Assembly (NCBI RefSeq): GCF_002001045.1
Contig: NZ_MUNR01000012.1
Span: 62,001 to 126,000 of the forward strand
From: Rhodanobacter sp. C01
Lineage (GTDB): Bacteria > Pseudomonadota > Gammaproteobacteria > Xanthomonadales > Rhodanobacteraceae
DNA length: 64,000 bases
Direction of reading: 5' to 3'
Part shown: positions 55,162-63,651 of the stretch, one piece after another
Numbering within the stretch: position 1 is the stretch's first letter
How the letters are laid out: each line of letters opens with the position of its first letter
Program-made: the position numbers and the translations under genes
Notes under the pieces: model-generated
What the model saw: the letters and a program-made list of their open reading frames with translations, nothing else
Told to the model about the DNA's origin: nothing
Database searches by the model: none

Positions 55162-56160
55162 ATGCAGACGGTAACTTCCCCCGACGCACCTCACGGTGTA
55201 CGTCAAGTCGAGATCGGCCCCGAGCGGGATGGCCAGCGCATCGACAACGCCTTGGTCACCATGCTCAAAGGGGTGCCGAAGAGCATGATTTACCGGCTGT
55301 TGCGCACCGGTCAGGTGCGGGTCAACGGCAAGCGGGCGAAGCCGGATACCCGTCTCACGGCTGGTGATATGTTGCGTATTCCGCCGGTCCGGGTAGCTGA
55401 ACGGCCCGAAGGCAATGCTCCGGCCACTGGTTTGGTTGCTTCGGTGGCTGACGCCATCATTTTCGAAGACAAGCACTTCCTGGTCATCGACAAGCCCTCC
55501 GGCGTGGCCAGTCACGGTGGCAGCGGGGTCAGTCACGGCGCGATCGAGCTGCTGCGCGCGGCGCGGCCGCAGGAACACCTCGAACTGGTGCATCGCCTTG
55601 ATCGCGATACCAGTGGCGTGCTGGTGTTTGCCAAGACGCGGGCCGGTCTGACCGGCCTGCAGGCGGCGATCCGTGCCGGCGAGGTCACCAAACAGTATCT
55701 GTGCCTGATGCTAGGTCATCCGTCCAAGGCCAAGTTCGACGTCAATGCGCCGCTGCTGAAATCGGTGTTGCAGGGCGGTGAGCGCATGGTGCGGGTGGCG
55801 GACAATGGCAAGCCGTCGCTGACGTTTTTCCGCGAAATGGAGCAGTACCCCGGCGCCCGCCTGATGCAGGCCACCTTGGGTACGGGGCGTACCCACCAGA
55901 TCCGCGTGCATGCGGCGCACATCGGCCATCCACTGGCCGGCGATCCGAAGTACGGCGACAAGGAGATGAACAAGCGTTTCCGCGAGATGGGTCTGAACCG
56001 GATGTTCCTGCACGCCTCGCACATGAGTTTCGAGCTGGACGGACGCGCCTACAGCTTCTCCACGCCGCTGCCGGATGATCTGAAAGACTTTCTCGATGTG
56101 CTCTCAGTCAAGGGCAAGCGGCTGGTCTACTCGCGGGACAAGTCGCGCACGGATTTCTGA
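55162..56160 (+). CDS. rluC: 23S rRNA pseudouridine synthase (RluC type)
   Basis: A 332-residue enzyme. The S4 RNA-binding domain (QRIDNALVTMLKGVPKSMIYRLLRTGQVRVNGKRAKPDTRL) is followed by the RluA-type catalytic domain with the active Asp in LVHRLDRDTSGVLVFAKT. Further motifs are KQYLCLMLG and GRTHQIRVHAAHIGHPLAGDPKYGD. RluC makes pseudouridines 955, 2504 and 2580 of 23S rRNA. It is divergent from rne, the common gamma-proteobacterial order. Start is ATG at 55162 with a weak AGCAGG before it. Confidence 0.93.
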   Translation: MQTVTSPDAPHGVRQVEIGPERDGQRIDNALVTMLKGVPKSMIYRLLRTGQVRVNGKRAKPDTRLTAGDMLRIPPVRVAERPEGNAPATGLVASVADAIIFEDKHFLVIDKPSGVASHGGSGVSHGAIELLRAARPQEHLELVHRLDRDTSGVLVFAKTRAGLTGLQAAIRAGEVTKQYLCLMLGHPSKAKFDVNAPLLKSVLQGGERMVRVADNGKPSLTFFREMEQYPGARLMQATLGTGRTHQIRVHAAHIGHPLAGDPKYGDKEMNKRFREMGLNRMFLHASHMSFELDGRAYSFSTPLPDDLKDFLDVLSVKGKRLVYSRDKSRTDF

Positions 56161-56502
56161 TCAGCGCGCCAGCAGAGCTTCGACTTTGGCGGCACAGATG
56201 AAATCGTTCAGCGACAGACCGCCGACGTCATGAGTCGACCACAGTAGCTGGCAATGGCCGTAGCCGGCTTCGATATCCGGGTGATGATCCTCGTGGTTGG
56301 CCATGAAGCCGACCGCGTTGATGAAACCCAGCGTATGGCGAAAGTCGGCGAACCTGAAATCCTTGACGATGGCGTGGCCATCGGCATGCAGCTGCCAGCC
56401 CGGCACCTGTTGCAGCAAGTCATTGATCTGTGCGGCATCGAGCACATTTTCCTTGCCCTTGCGTGGTTGACAGTGCTTGGCGGTCAGGTCGTTGGCGTTC
56501 AT
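56161..56502 (-). CDS. phhB: 4a-hydroxytetrahydrobiopterin dehydratase
   Basis: A 113-residue pterin-4a-carbinolamine dehydratase. It shows the catalytic HH pair in NHEDHHPDIEAGYGHCQLLWSTHDVGGLSLNDF and the family wording VPGWQLHADGHAIVKDFRFADF. It recycles the pterin cofactor of phenylalanine hydroxylase. phhA is not in the window. Start is ATG at 56502 with GGAG seven bases before; a longer ATG at 56514 is possible. It is convergent with rluC with no spacer and divergent from nfuA. Confidence 0.92.
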   Translation of the reverse strand: MNANDLTAKHCQPRKGKENVLDAAQINDLLQQVPGWQLHADGHAIVKDFRFADFRHTLGFINAVGFMANHEDHHPDIEAGYGHCQLLWSTHDVGGLSLNDFICAAKVEALLAR

Positions 56503-56656
56503 GTGAATCTCCATGAGGGCTGAAAGTCTGAGGATGCGAAGCGTCGAAGTTGCGCACGCAAAAGTCAAAGTGCGCATCAAACCTGAAACAGGACTAAAAT
56601 GGTGCTGTTTCGCTGGCGAGGTTTGCCAGCACCCGTCTGGCGACTCTGGAGCAGGC

Positions 56657-57265
56657 ATGATCGATATTTCCGAACGCGCGCAGCAGCACTTCCTGCGGCT
56701 TCTTTCACAACAGGGTATCGATGATCTGGGTATCCGCCTGCGGGTGACCGCTGCCGGTACCGCGGCAGCCAACTGTGAGTTGGAGTTCTGTGAGGCAGCC
56801 GATCTCGCTGGCGGCGAATGGACGATCGAGTGCACCGGTTTTCTGTTCCACATCGACGGTGACAGCGCCAGTTGGCTGGACAATGCCACGATCGATTACG
56901 AACCGAATGCCACCGGTGGTCAGCTCAATATCCGCGCGCCGCGGATCAAGGGCGACGTACCAGGTGTGGAGGCTGGCCTGATCGAACGCGTGCGTTATGT
57001 GCTCGAATCGGAAATCAATCCCCGCCTGGCCTCACATGGCGGCAGGGTCACCTTGCTGGAGATCGACGCTGAAGGCGCGGTGCTGCTGCAGTTCGGTGGC
57101 GGTTGCCACGGCTGTGGCATGGTCGACGTGACGCTGAAACAGGGCGTGGAAAAGACCTTGCGCGAGCGGGTGCCTGAAATCACCGCGGTGCGCGATGCGA
57201 CCGATCATGCCGCTGGTCAGAAACCTTATTACAACAAGGCCGAAGGCAAGTCCGCGATTGCCTGA
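56657..57265 (+). CDS. nfuA: Fe/S biogenesis protein NfuA
   Basis: A 202-residue Fe-S carrier. The N-terminal degenerate A-type domain (IDISERAQQHFLRLLSQQG…CELEF) lacks the full Cys set, as is normal. The C-terminal Nfu domain has C150-x-x-C153 in GGGCHGCGMVDVTLKQGVEKTL, the cluster-binding site. The ATG at 56657 is chosen because translation upstream of it is unrelated to the family. It has its own terminator at 57285-57323. Confidence 0.94.
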   Translation: MIDISERAQQHFLRLLSQQGIDDLGIRLRVTAAGTAAANCELEFCEAADLAGGEWTIECTGFLFHIDGDSASWLDNATIDYEPNATGGQLNIRAPRIKGDVPGVEAGLIERVRYVLESEINPRLASHGGRVTLLEIDAEGAVLLQFGGGCHGCGMVDVTLKQGVEKTLRERVPEITAVRDATDHAAGQKPYYNKAEGKSAIA

Positions 57266-57284
57266 GTCGGTGCTACGGTCATCC

Positions 57285-57323
57285 AAAAGCAAAGGCCCGC
57301 CAAGTGCGGGCCTTTGCTTTTTT
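57285..57323. terminator. Bidirectional terminator between nfuA and a cytochrome gene
   Basis: AAAAGCAAAGGCCCGC (57285-57300) pairs with GCGGGCCTTTGCTTTT (57306-57321) around five bases, a 16-bp perfect stem with A and T tracts for both convergent genes. Confidence 0.9.
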
Positions 57324-57343
57324 AAGCGGTGAATCAAGCGAAC

Positions 57344-57697
57344 TTACTTGTCGCCGCTGATGTGACCCTGAAGAGTGTCGAGCTTGGTCGGCAGGCCGGA
57401 GAAGTACGCGGCAATATCCTCGATGTCCTGGTCGGACAGGGTGGCGTCCATACCTTTCATGATCGGGTTGTTGCGCTGGCCGTCCTTGTACTCGTGCAAT
57501 GCCTGCTGCAGATAGGCGTTGTATTGGCCAGCCAGGCGCGGGTACTGCGGATCGACTGCGTTGCCGTCGACACCGTGGCAGGCGAAGCAGGTGGCAGCCT
57601 TCTGCTTGCCGTTCTCGGCATTGCCAGTGGCCAGCAACTGGGTGGAGGCAAGCACCAGGATGGCGCCGAATGAAATCAGGGTAAGCGCACGCTTCAT
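57344..57697 (-). CDS. Periplasmic c-type cytochrome (class I, c553/c5-like)
   Basis: A 117-residue protein with a signal peptide (LTLISFGAILVLASTQLLA) and one haem site C37-FA-C40-H41. The axial Met is probably in NPIMKGMDATLSDQDIEDIAAYFSGL. It is a small electron carrier. It lies downstream of a second, similar cytochrome on the same strand, 18 bp apart, so the two form an operon that probably arose by duplication. The ribosome site AAGGAA precedes ATG 57697. Confidence 0.9.
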   Translation of the reverse strand: MKRALTLISFGAILVLASTQLLATGNAENGKQKAATCFACHGVDGNAVDPQYPRLAGQYNAYLQQALHEYKDGQRNNPIMKGMDATLSDQDIEDIAAYFSGLPTKLDTLQGHISGDK

Positions 57698-57715
57698 GCG
57701 GAAGTTCCTTGGCAA

Positions 57716-58039
57716 CTACTTGGCGAGGCTGGAAAGGTAGGCAGCGATATTCTGAATGTCCGTATCGGACAGACTCTGCGCCTGTGCACCCATGGTTGGA
57801 TGCGTGCGATCGCCACTCTGGTAACCATGCAGCGCGTTGATGATGTACTGCTCGTTCTGGCCGGCGATCTTCGGCACCGGATACTGCGGGTAGGCGTTGG
57901 TGTAACCAGGTACGCCATGGCAGCCTGCGCAGGTGTAGATCAGTTTGCGTCCGGCAGCCTTGTCACCTTCAGCATGCGCGCTGGTGGTGGCGAAGAGGGC
58001 TGTGGCCACGGCCACGCCAAGCAATTGCAGTCGAGTCAT
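57716..58039 (-). CDS. Periplasmic c-type cytochrome (class I)
   Basis: A 107-residue protein with a signal peptide (LQLLGVAVATALFATTSAHA), haem site C37-AG-C40-H41, and the axial Met region THPTMGAQAQSLSDTDIQNIAAYLSSL. The sequence is a paralogue of the gene just downstream, sharing NAYPQYPV/QYPRLAGQ and the SDxDIxxIAAYxSxL end. Start is ATG at 58039 with GGGA nine bases before; ATG 58048 is an alternative. Possible electron donors to terminal oxidases. Confidence 0.9.
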   Translation of the reverse strand: MTRLQLLGVAVATALFATTSAHAEGDKAAGRKLIYTCAGCHGVPGYTNAYPQYPVPKIAGQNEQYIINALHGYQSGDRTHPTMGAQAQSLSDTDIQNIAAYLSSLAK

Positions 58040-58280
58040 CGAGATCATTCCCACGAGTGCGACGGGTACAAGGTGATACAACTCACCAAGTATAGACGTT
58101 GGGTTCACGTGTGAACAACATTCAGCTTTCGTGCGGTCAATGTTTGCGCAGCACACACTTACCATCGTTGCGCGCGTGCTCATTCGTTCATGGTGATGGT
58201 CTCGCTGTCGCGCTATAGCGAATGTCATTGATGCCGTGGCCATAAGCCCCATATACTCGTCAGGTCATATCGTTTTCCCC

Positions 58281-58635
<355 letters not shown>

Positions 58636-58641
58636 ATAAAC

Positions 58642-58674
58642 AAAAAAGCCCTTGATGATTTCAAGGGCTTTTTT
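58642..58674. terminator. Terminator between ssrA and smpB
   Basis: A6-GCCCTTGA (58642-58655) pairs with TCAAGGGC-T6 (58661-58674) around 5 nt. It is bidirectional and serves both convergent genes. Confidence 0.9.
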
Positions 58675-58696
58675 GTTGCGCGATATGGGAGTGGAC

Positions 58697-59188
58697 TCAG
58701 GCGCCGCGATTGTGCGAACGCATGGTGCGTTGCTTTTCGATCTGCCAGTCGCGCTGCTTCTCAGTGTCGCGCTTGTCGTGCTCCTGCTTGCCGCGGGCCA
58801 GGCCAATCTCGACTTTGACCTTGTTGCCTTTCCAGTACATCGCGGTGGGTACCAGGGTGTAGCCTTTGCGTTCGACCGCGCCGACCAGTTGATCGATCTC
58901 CTTGCGATGCAGCAGCAGCTTGCGGGTGCGCCGGTCCTCGGCGATGACATGAGTGGATGCGCTGATCAGTGGCGGGATGGAGGCACCCACCAGGAAGATC
59001 TCGTTGTGCAGGACGATCGCGTAACCATCGCCGAAGTTGATCCGGCCGGCACGCAGTGCTTTCAGCTCCCAGCCCTGCAAAGCGACGCCCGCCTCGAAAC
59101 GCTGGTCGATGTGGTACTCGAAACGTGCGCGCTTGTTGAGCGCGATGGTGCCGCCGCCCTTGTTGTCTTTGTCCTTTGCCTTGGCCAT
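58697..59188 (-). CDS. smpB: SsrA-binding protein
   Basis: A 163-residue tmRNA partner. The OB-fold motifs are NKRARFEYHIDQRFEAGVALQGWELKALRAGRINFGDGYA and RTRKLLLHRKEIDQLVGAVERKGYTLVPTAMYWKGNKVKVEIGLARGKQEHDKRDTEK, and the C-terminus is basic. It brings tmRNA to stalled ribosomes. It is convergent with ssrA and divergent from ratA, a very common gamma-proteobacterial neighbourhood. Confidence 0.97.
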   Translation of the reverse strand: MAKAKDKDNKGGGTIALNKRARFEYHIDQRFEAGVALQGWELKALRAGRINFGDGYAIVLHNEIFLVGASIPPLISASTHVIAEDRRTRKLLLHRKEIDQLVGAVERKGYTLVPTAMYWKGNKVKVEIGLARGKQEHDKRDTEKQRDWQIEKQRTMRSHNRGA

Positions 59189-59271
59189 GTCCGTTAAACT
59201 CGGGCCTTGTTGCCCTGCTGCCGGTCTGGCCTCATATCGGGCCGGATCAAGCGTGATGTGAAGAGGCTGCC

Positions 59272-59703
59272 GTGATCGAAATCCGCCGCAGCGCCTTGGT
59301 GAAGTATTCGCCGGCGCAGATGTTCGACCTGGTCAACGAGGTCGAAGCATACCCAAAGCGTTTCCCCTGGTGTGCCGGTGCCGAGATTCTCGAGCGTCAG
59401 GAGGATGTGCTGGTGGCACGGCTGGATCTCAAGTTTGCCGGCCTGCGCCAGAGTTTTACCACGCGCAATACAGTCGACCGACCCAAGCGTCTGCAGATGA
59501 GCCTCGTGGATGGCCCTTTCCGCAGTCTTGAAGGCGTGTGGGAGTTCATCGCACTGGGAGAGATGGGCTGCAAGGTCGCCTTTGCGCTGGATTTCGACTA
59601 TGCCGGCAGGCTGGGTGGCAGCGCCCTGAGACTCGGCTTTCAAGGACTGGCCGGACGCATGGTGGACGATTTTTGTGCTGAGGCCGGGCGCGTGTATGGC
59701 TGA
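59272..59703 (+). CDS. ratA: RatA-like SRPBCC protein (ubiquinone-binding/ribosome-associated)
   Basis: A 143-residue START-like protein. IRRSALVKYSPAQMFDLVNEVEAYPKRFPWCAGAEILER is the typical Coq10/RatA N-terminus, and the C-terminal helix follows (LGFQGLAGRMVDDFCAEAGRVYG). In E. coli RatA blocks 70S assembly; homologues bind ubiquinone. The GTG start at 59272 has AGAGG upstream. Its last 8 bp overlap rnfH, and the gene lies divergent from smpB, as in E. coli. Confidence 0.9.
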   Translation: MIEIRRSALVKYSPAQMFDLVNEVEAYPKRFPWCAGAEILERQEDVLVARLDLKFAGLRQSFTTRNTVDRPKRLQMSLVDGPFRSLEGVWEFIALGEMGCKVAFALDFDYAGRLGGSALRLGFQGLAGRMVDDFCAEAGRVYG

Positions 59704-59971
59704 GCACACGATCACGGTGATGGTGGTCCATGCGGGCGCCGATCAACAGATCCTGCACCACGTCGAGTTGGTCGCCGGCAGTACGGTGATGCAGGCGATT
59801 GAAGCTTCGGGGATTGCCGATGTGCTTCCAGACCGTGTGGACCCACACCGATTGGGTATCTTTGCGCGAAAAGTCTCGCCGGATCAGCCTGTGCATGATG
59901 GTGACCGGATCGAGATCTACCGGCCCTTGCTGCTTGATCCCATGGAGGCACGCAGGCGGCGGGCTCGCTGA
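59696..59971 (+). CDS. rnfH: RnfH-family protein (RatB)
   Basis: A 91-residue ubiquitin-like protein. ITVMVVHAGADQQILHHVELVAGSTVMQAIEASGI … DRVDPHRLGIFARKVSPDQPVHDGDRIEIYRPLLLDPMEARRRRA is a full match to the family. The exact function is not known. It overlaps ratA by 8 bp, so the two are coupled. It is convergent with bamE. Confidence 0.92.
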   Translation: MAEHTITVMVVHAGADQQILHHVELVAGSTVMQAIEASGIADVLPDRVDPHRLGIFARKVSPDQPVHDGDRIEIYRPLLLDPMEARRRRAR

Positions 59972-60020
59972 GCACGATCGAATACGACGCATGCGCCGAT
60001 CCGATCGTGCCGTGGATTGA

Positions 60021-60500
60021 TCAATGGCCGTTGTCGCTACCGCTATTGTCACCGCTGCTGCCGCTGCCGAAGCCGCCATTATTCTTGTTGTCGTCCGGAT
60101 TCTTGCTCTTGTCGCCCTCGGTTTCGTTGACCGGGTAGCTGGCGTGGTACTTCTTGGCGTCCTTCACCAATTGCTGGGCATCCTCGGCAAAGAAATCGCC
60201 TTCGGTGCGTACCAGGGTGTCGTTGTTGAAGGTCAGGGTGAACGTGCGGATCTTGATCGGGCCACCGCGATGCTGCTGGGTGGAAACATAGTCCCAACGG
60301 CTCTGGTCAAACGGCGTGCTGACCGACGGTGTACCCATCAGCACCAGCACCTGACGCTTGGTCATGCCGGGCTTCAGCTGATCCACGGTTTTCTTGTCGA
60401 GCAGGTTGCCTTGCTGCACATCGGGTGTATAGACGATGTGGCAGCCAGCGATGGAAAGCGCCAGCACGGCGAAAACCAGCAGGGTGATCAGCTTTTGCAT
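60021..60500 (-). CDS. bamE: Outer-membrane assembly lipoprotein BamE
   Basis: A 159-residue lipoprotein with signal peptide and lipobox LSIAGC. The SmpA/OmlA domain reads LLDKKTVDQLKPGMTKRQVLVLMGTPSVSTPFDQSRWDYV. It is a small subunit of the BAM complex. The C-terminal tail is a Gly/Ser/Asn-rich extension (GGFGSGSSGDNSGSDNG), longer than in E. coli (113 aa). It is divergent from fur; the bamE(omlA)-fur pair is typical of Xanthomonadales. Confidence 0.93.
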   Translation of the reverse strand: MQKLITLLVFAVLALSIAGCHIVYTPDVQQGNLLDKKTVDQLKPGMTKRQVLVLMGTPSVSTPFDQSRWDYVSTQQHRGGPIKIRTFTLTFNNDTLVRTEGDFFAEDAQQLVKDAKKYHASYPVNETEGDKSKNPDDNKNNGGFGSGSSGDNSGSDNGH

Positions 60501-60577
60501 GCGTGTTGCGTCCGGATCGTAAAGGTGTCGGATGATACACTACCGGTCGCGTTGCACCGTGTGCGTCGGAGTGGACT

Positions 60578-61000
60578 ATGGAACAGGAAACCAAAGAGCT
60601 GCGTCGGGTCGGTCTGAAAGTGACCCATCCGCGCATGCGCATCCTGCAGATCTTCGACGAGGAGGGGGTACAGCACCTCACCGCCGAAGATGTCTACAAG
60701 AATCTGCTTGCCCACCAGGAGGATATCGGCCTGGCGACGGTATACCGCGTGCTGACCCAGTTCGAGGCGGCCGGCATTGTCGTCAAGCACAACTTCGAGG
60801 GCGGCCAGGCTGTCTACGAGCTAGATCGCGGCAAACATCATGATCACATGATTGATGTGGACAGCGGAAAGGTGATTGAGTTCGTCAGCGAGGAGATCGA
60901 GAAGCTGCAGCACGAGATTGCCTCGCGGCATGGCTATGTGATCGAGGATCACAGCCTGGTGCTGTATGTGCGGCCGAAGCAGCGGCCACGAAAGTCCTGA
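60578..61000 (+). CDS. fur: Ferric uptake regulator
   Basis: A 140-residue metalloregulator. The winged helix (KVTHPRMRILQIFDEEGVQHLTAEDVYKNLLAHQEDIGLATVYRVLTQFEAAGIV) is followed by the dimer domain with HHDHMIDVDSGKVIEF. The C-terminal CxxC pairs of enteric Fur are absent, as is usual in this group. It represses iron-uptake genes with Fe(II). The 77-bp gap to bamE must hold both promoters. Confidence 0.95.
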   Translation: MEQETKELRRVGLKVTHPRMRILQIFDEEGVQHLTAEDVYKNLLAHQEDIGLATVYRVLTQFEAAGIVVKHNFEGGQAVYELDRGKHHDHMIDVDSGKVIEFVSEEIEKLQHEIASRHGYVIEDHSLVLYVRPKQRPRKS

Positions 61001-61065
61001 GCTGACCCATGGCATCAGCCCGATGCTGGTGCCGATCCGGGCGCATGAATAAATGGCGCGCATAA

Positions 61066-61309
61066 AAAAGCCGCAAGAAGGACTCCTGTCCACCTGCGGC
61101 TGCAGCCCTACCTGACTCGACCTGGCAACGACGAAAGAATTCGCGATTGCCGCAGTTATCGCCAGGTAACGGCGAAACGGCATCCTGCCGTTGTTCCAGA
61201 GCCACCGTCCCCACGACGACTCTGGATCCACCATCTTGCGATGGTGGCTCCCCCACATCGATGGAACGAGACTAACGAAGTCTTCACGACAGGGATATCA
61301 GAAAATTTC
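61066..61309 (-). ncRNA. Possible structured RNA or long 3' UTR with terminator
   Basis: Between fur and the kinase gene, the minus strand contains several hairpins (CCACCATC/GATGGTGG, CCAGAG/CTCTGG, AACGGCA/TGCCGTT) and ends in GCCGCAGG … TTGCGGC followed by TTTTTT (61066-61103), a clear terminator. It also contains about seven GGA trinucleotides. It may be the 3' UTR of the kinase mRNA or an sRNA derived from it. No convincing protein-coding frame is present. Confidence 0.35.
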
Positions 61310-62908
61310 CTAGTTCTGCCGCCCCAGGTCGATCGGTTGATTGTTGCTGCGCAACAAAATGCGCAGGTGGACCCCCGCGTGATCCGCGCGCAGGCGAAAT
61401 TGGCCGCCCAGAGAGGTGACCCGGTCGCGCATGCCCTGCAGGCCACGGCCACCACGAGGCAATCGACTGGGCAGGCCGGTACCGTTGTCGCGCAGGTCCA
61501 GCAATGCCAGCGCGATGCCCTGACGTTCCCCGATGCGCAGGCGCAGACGGAATTCGCTGGCCTGGGCATGCTTGACCGCGTTGGTCGCGCTTTCCTGGAC
61601 AAGCCGGTAGATCGCGGTACGGGTATCGTCGTCGAGCAGGCGCGGGTCACCGTGCAGCTCGGTGTGATAGCTCATGCCGGCACTGTTCAGCAGATCCCGG
61701 ATTGGACCTTCATCGAGTGCGCGCAGTAGCCCGAATTCGTCGAGAACCGCCGGACGCAGATCGTCCAGCAAGCGATGCAGCGCGCGCCGCATATGGGCCA
61801 GAATGGCATTGATTGAAGTGCTGATGTCTTCCATGCCTGCCTGGTGCAGGCGTGTCTGGGCCAGCTTCACGTGGGTCTGGATCGCCGTGATGTTCTGCCC
61901 AAGTTCGTCATGCAGTTCGGCGGCCAGATGACGACGCTGGTTTTCGTCTGCCTGCAGGTTGCCGCGAGCGGCACTGCGCAATTGATGGGCGAGTTGATCC
62001 AGCCGCCGGTTTACCGCGCCCAGATAGATGTTCTGTTCGGCCACCCGCTCGCTGCTGCGGCGCAGGGCGTCGGTGGCCGAGCCCAGCATGAGCGCACCCG
62101 TGCCAGCCACGGCGAGGAACAGGTAGGCGGCAGCAGATGCCGGTGCATGCCCCAGATACTGCTCGACAAGGGTCATGCCCAGACTGGAGATGATCATTGC
62201 CAGGCTGGCGCCACGCCAGCCATGACGGAACGCGAAGAACAGCACAGGTGCCAGCGACAGCACACGGGCGAACTGCGGTTGCGGTGCCGCCTGCTCGGAC
62301 AGCAGCAGCAGGATCACCATGGAGGGCAGCATCACCAGCAGGCCATCCCGCAGCAGGCTGGCTTGTGCGCGATCGGCAGGGCGAGGACGCAGCAACATGA
62401 TCATCAACGGCACGATCAGCAGGATGCCAAGGTAGTGGCTGAGCAACGCCTCGCCGAGCACGCTCAACATGAGATCCGGCGAGCCAGGTGTGCTGAGCAG
62501 TCCGAGCAGGGCCGCATCGACCGCCGTGGTGGCAGTCACGATCAGCACCACGGAAAGCATCAACTGGGTCACTTCCTGCGGGCTGTTCAGGCTGGCATGC
62601 AGGTTGAATCGCCGCAGCAGCCACAGACCCAAAGCCATCACCAGCGGCTCGGGCAGTTCATCGATGGCGAAGCCGCTCCAGCCGGTGGGCATACCGTGAG
62701 CCATGCTGATACCGGTGGTTGCCACCAGTTCGGCACCAAGCAGCCAGCCCCAGTAGCGCACCGGCGTAAGCAGCAGCGCGCCGAAGCGCAGGCCATACGG
62801 CAACATCCAGTAGGGTTGCACGGTCGGCCACAGCAACAGCCACAGCAACAGGTATCCGGCGCCGAGCAGCGGGCCGGAGTCGGGTAGGCGGAATGGTTTC
62901 AGGCGCAT
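61310..62908 (-). CDS. Sensor histidine kinase, NarX/UhpB type with MASE1-like sensor
   Basis: A protein of about 532 residues. The N-terminal 300 residues hold 8-10 hydrophobic segments (GAGYLLLWLLLWPTV … MASE1-like PVRYWGWLLGAELVATTGISMAHG). A HisKA_3 domain follows with the phosphoacceptor His in HLAAELHDELGQNITAIQTHVKLA, then the HATPase_c domain (VQESATNAVKHAQASEF … LRDNGTGLPSRLPRGGRGLQGMRDRVTSLGGQF). It is divergent from its probable partner, the LuxR-type regulator at 62989. Confidence 0.9.
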   Translation of the reverse strand: MRLKPFRLPDSGPLLGAGYLLLWLLLWPTVQPYWMLPYGLRFGALLLTPVRYWGWLLGAELVATTGISMAHGMPTGWSGFAIDELPEPLVMALGLWLLRRFNLHASLNSPQEVTQLMLSVVLIVTATTAVDAALLGLLSTPGSPDLMLSVLGEALLSHYLGILLIVPLMIMLLRPRPADRAQASLLRDGLLVMLPSMVILLLLSEQAAPQPQFARVLSLAPVLFFAFRHGWRGASLAMIISSLGMTLVEQYLGHAPASAAAYLFLAVAGTGALMLGSATDALRRSSERVAEQNIYLGAVNRRLDQLAHQLRSAARGNLQADENQRRHLAAELHDELGQNITAIQTHVKLAQTRLHQAGMEDISTSINAILAHMRRALHRLLDDLRPAVLDEFGLLRALDEGPIRDLLNSAGMSYHTELHGDPRLLDDDTRTAIYRLVQESATNAVKHAQASEFRLRLRIGERQGIALALLDLRDNGTGLPSRLPRGGRGLQGMRDRVTSLGGQFRLRADHAGVHLRILLRSNNQPIDLGRQN

Positions 62909-62988
62909 GGGCAAGATGGTACATGGGCTCCGTGCGGGTACTGCGATGTAACCTGTCGCGACTGTCTGTCCCTGTGTACAGTAGCGGG

Positions 62989-63624
62989 ATGTACAGCATC
63001 GTCCTGGTCGATGACCACGCCATCGTTCGTGAAGGCTTCAAGCGGCTCATCGATATGGAGCCGGATCTTGACGTGGTCGCCGAGTGCCGCAACGCCGACG
63101 ATGCAGTGGAGGCTGTTGGCCAGTGGCAACCGCATCTGGTGGCACTGGATCTGTCGTTGCCCGATGGCAGTGGCCTGCCGCTGATAGAACATCTGCTCAG
63201 TGTGTCCGGCGAGACACGCATCGTGGTGCTGAGCATGCACGACGGTGAGCCTTATGTATCCGAGGCCTTGCGCCGTGGTGCCAGCGGTTATGTCACCAAG
63301 GGTGTGGCACCGGAAGAGCTGGTGGCCGGCTTGCGTGCGGTGATGCAGGGCGAGTGTTTCCTGAGCTCGGACGTGCGTCAGCGTCGGGCCGACCGGCCAA
63401 ATGCCGCGCTGGATCCGATCAACCGGTTGACGACGCGCGAACGCGAGGTATTTCTGCTGCTGGCTGGTGGCCGTGCGCCGAAACAGGTGGCGGCAGAACT
63501 GGGTATTGGCCAGAAGACGGTGTACATCCATCGCGCCAGCCTGATGGGCAAACTGGGTGCTGGTTCAGAGCTGGATCTGTACCGCATGGCCAGCGAACGT
63601 GGGCTGCTTTCGCCCGACAGTTGA
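62989..63624 (+). CDS. LuxR/NarL-type response regulator (UhpA-like)
   Basis: A 211-residue regulator. The receiver has D8-D9 (VLVDDHAIVREGF), phosphoacceptor D54 (LVALDLSLPDGSGLPL) and K104 (GYVTKGVAPEELV). The LuxR HTH reads LTTREREVFLLLAGGRAPKQVAAELGIGQKTVYIHRASLMGKL. Start is ATG at 62989; a ribosome site is faint (AGCGGG). The divergent kinase with a HisKA_3 domain is the natural partner. Confidence 0.92.
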   Translation: MYSIVLVDDHAIVREGFKRLIDMEPDLDVVAECRNADDAVEAVGQWQPHLVALDLSLPDGSGLPLIEHLLSVSGETRIVVLSMHDGEPYVSEALRRGASGYVTKGVAPEELVAGLRAVMQGECFLSSDVRQRRADRPNAALDPINRLTTREREVFLLLAGGRAPKQVAAELGIGQKTVYIHRASLMGKLGAGSELDLYRMASERGLLSPDS

Positions 63625-63651
63625 ACGGGCGACATCGCACCGTATCGCGCC

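Noticed and set aside
61104..61258. Small minus-strand frames after the kinase gene (MWGSHHRK…, VGEPPSQDGG…)
   Set aside because: Neither has a ribosome site, and both overlap a hairpin-rich stretch and the 3' end of fur; the region reads better as non-coding.
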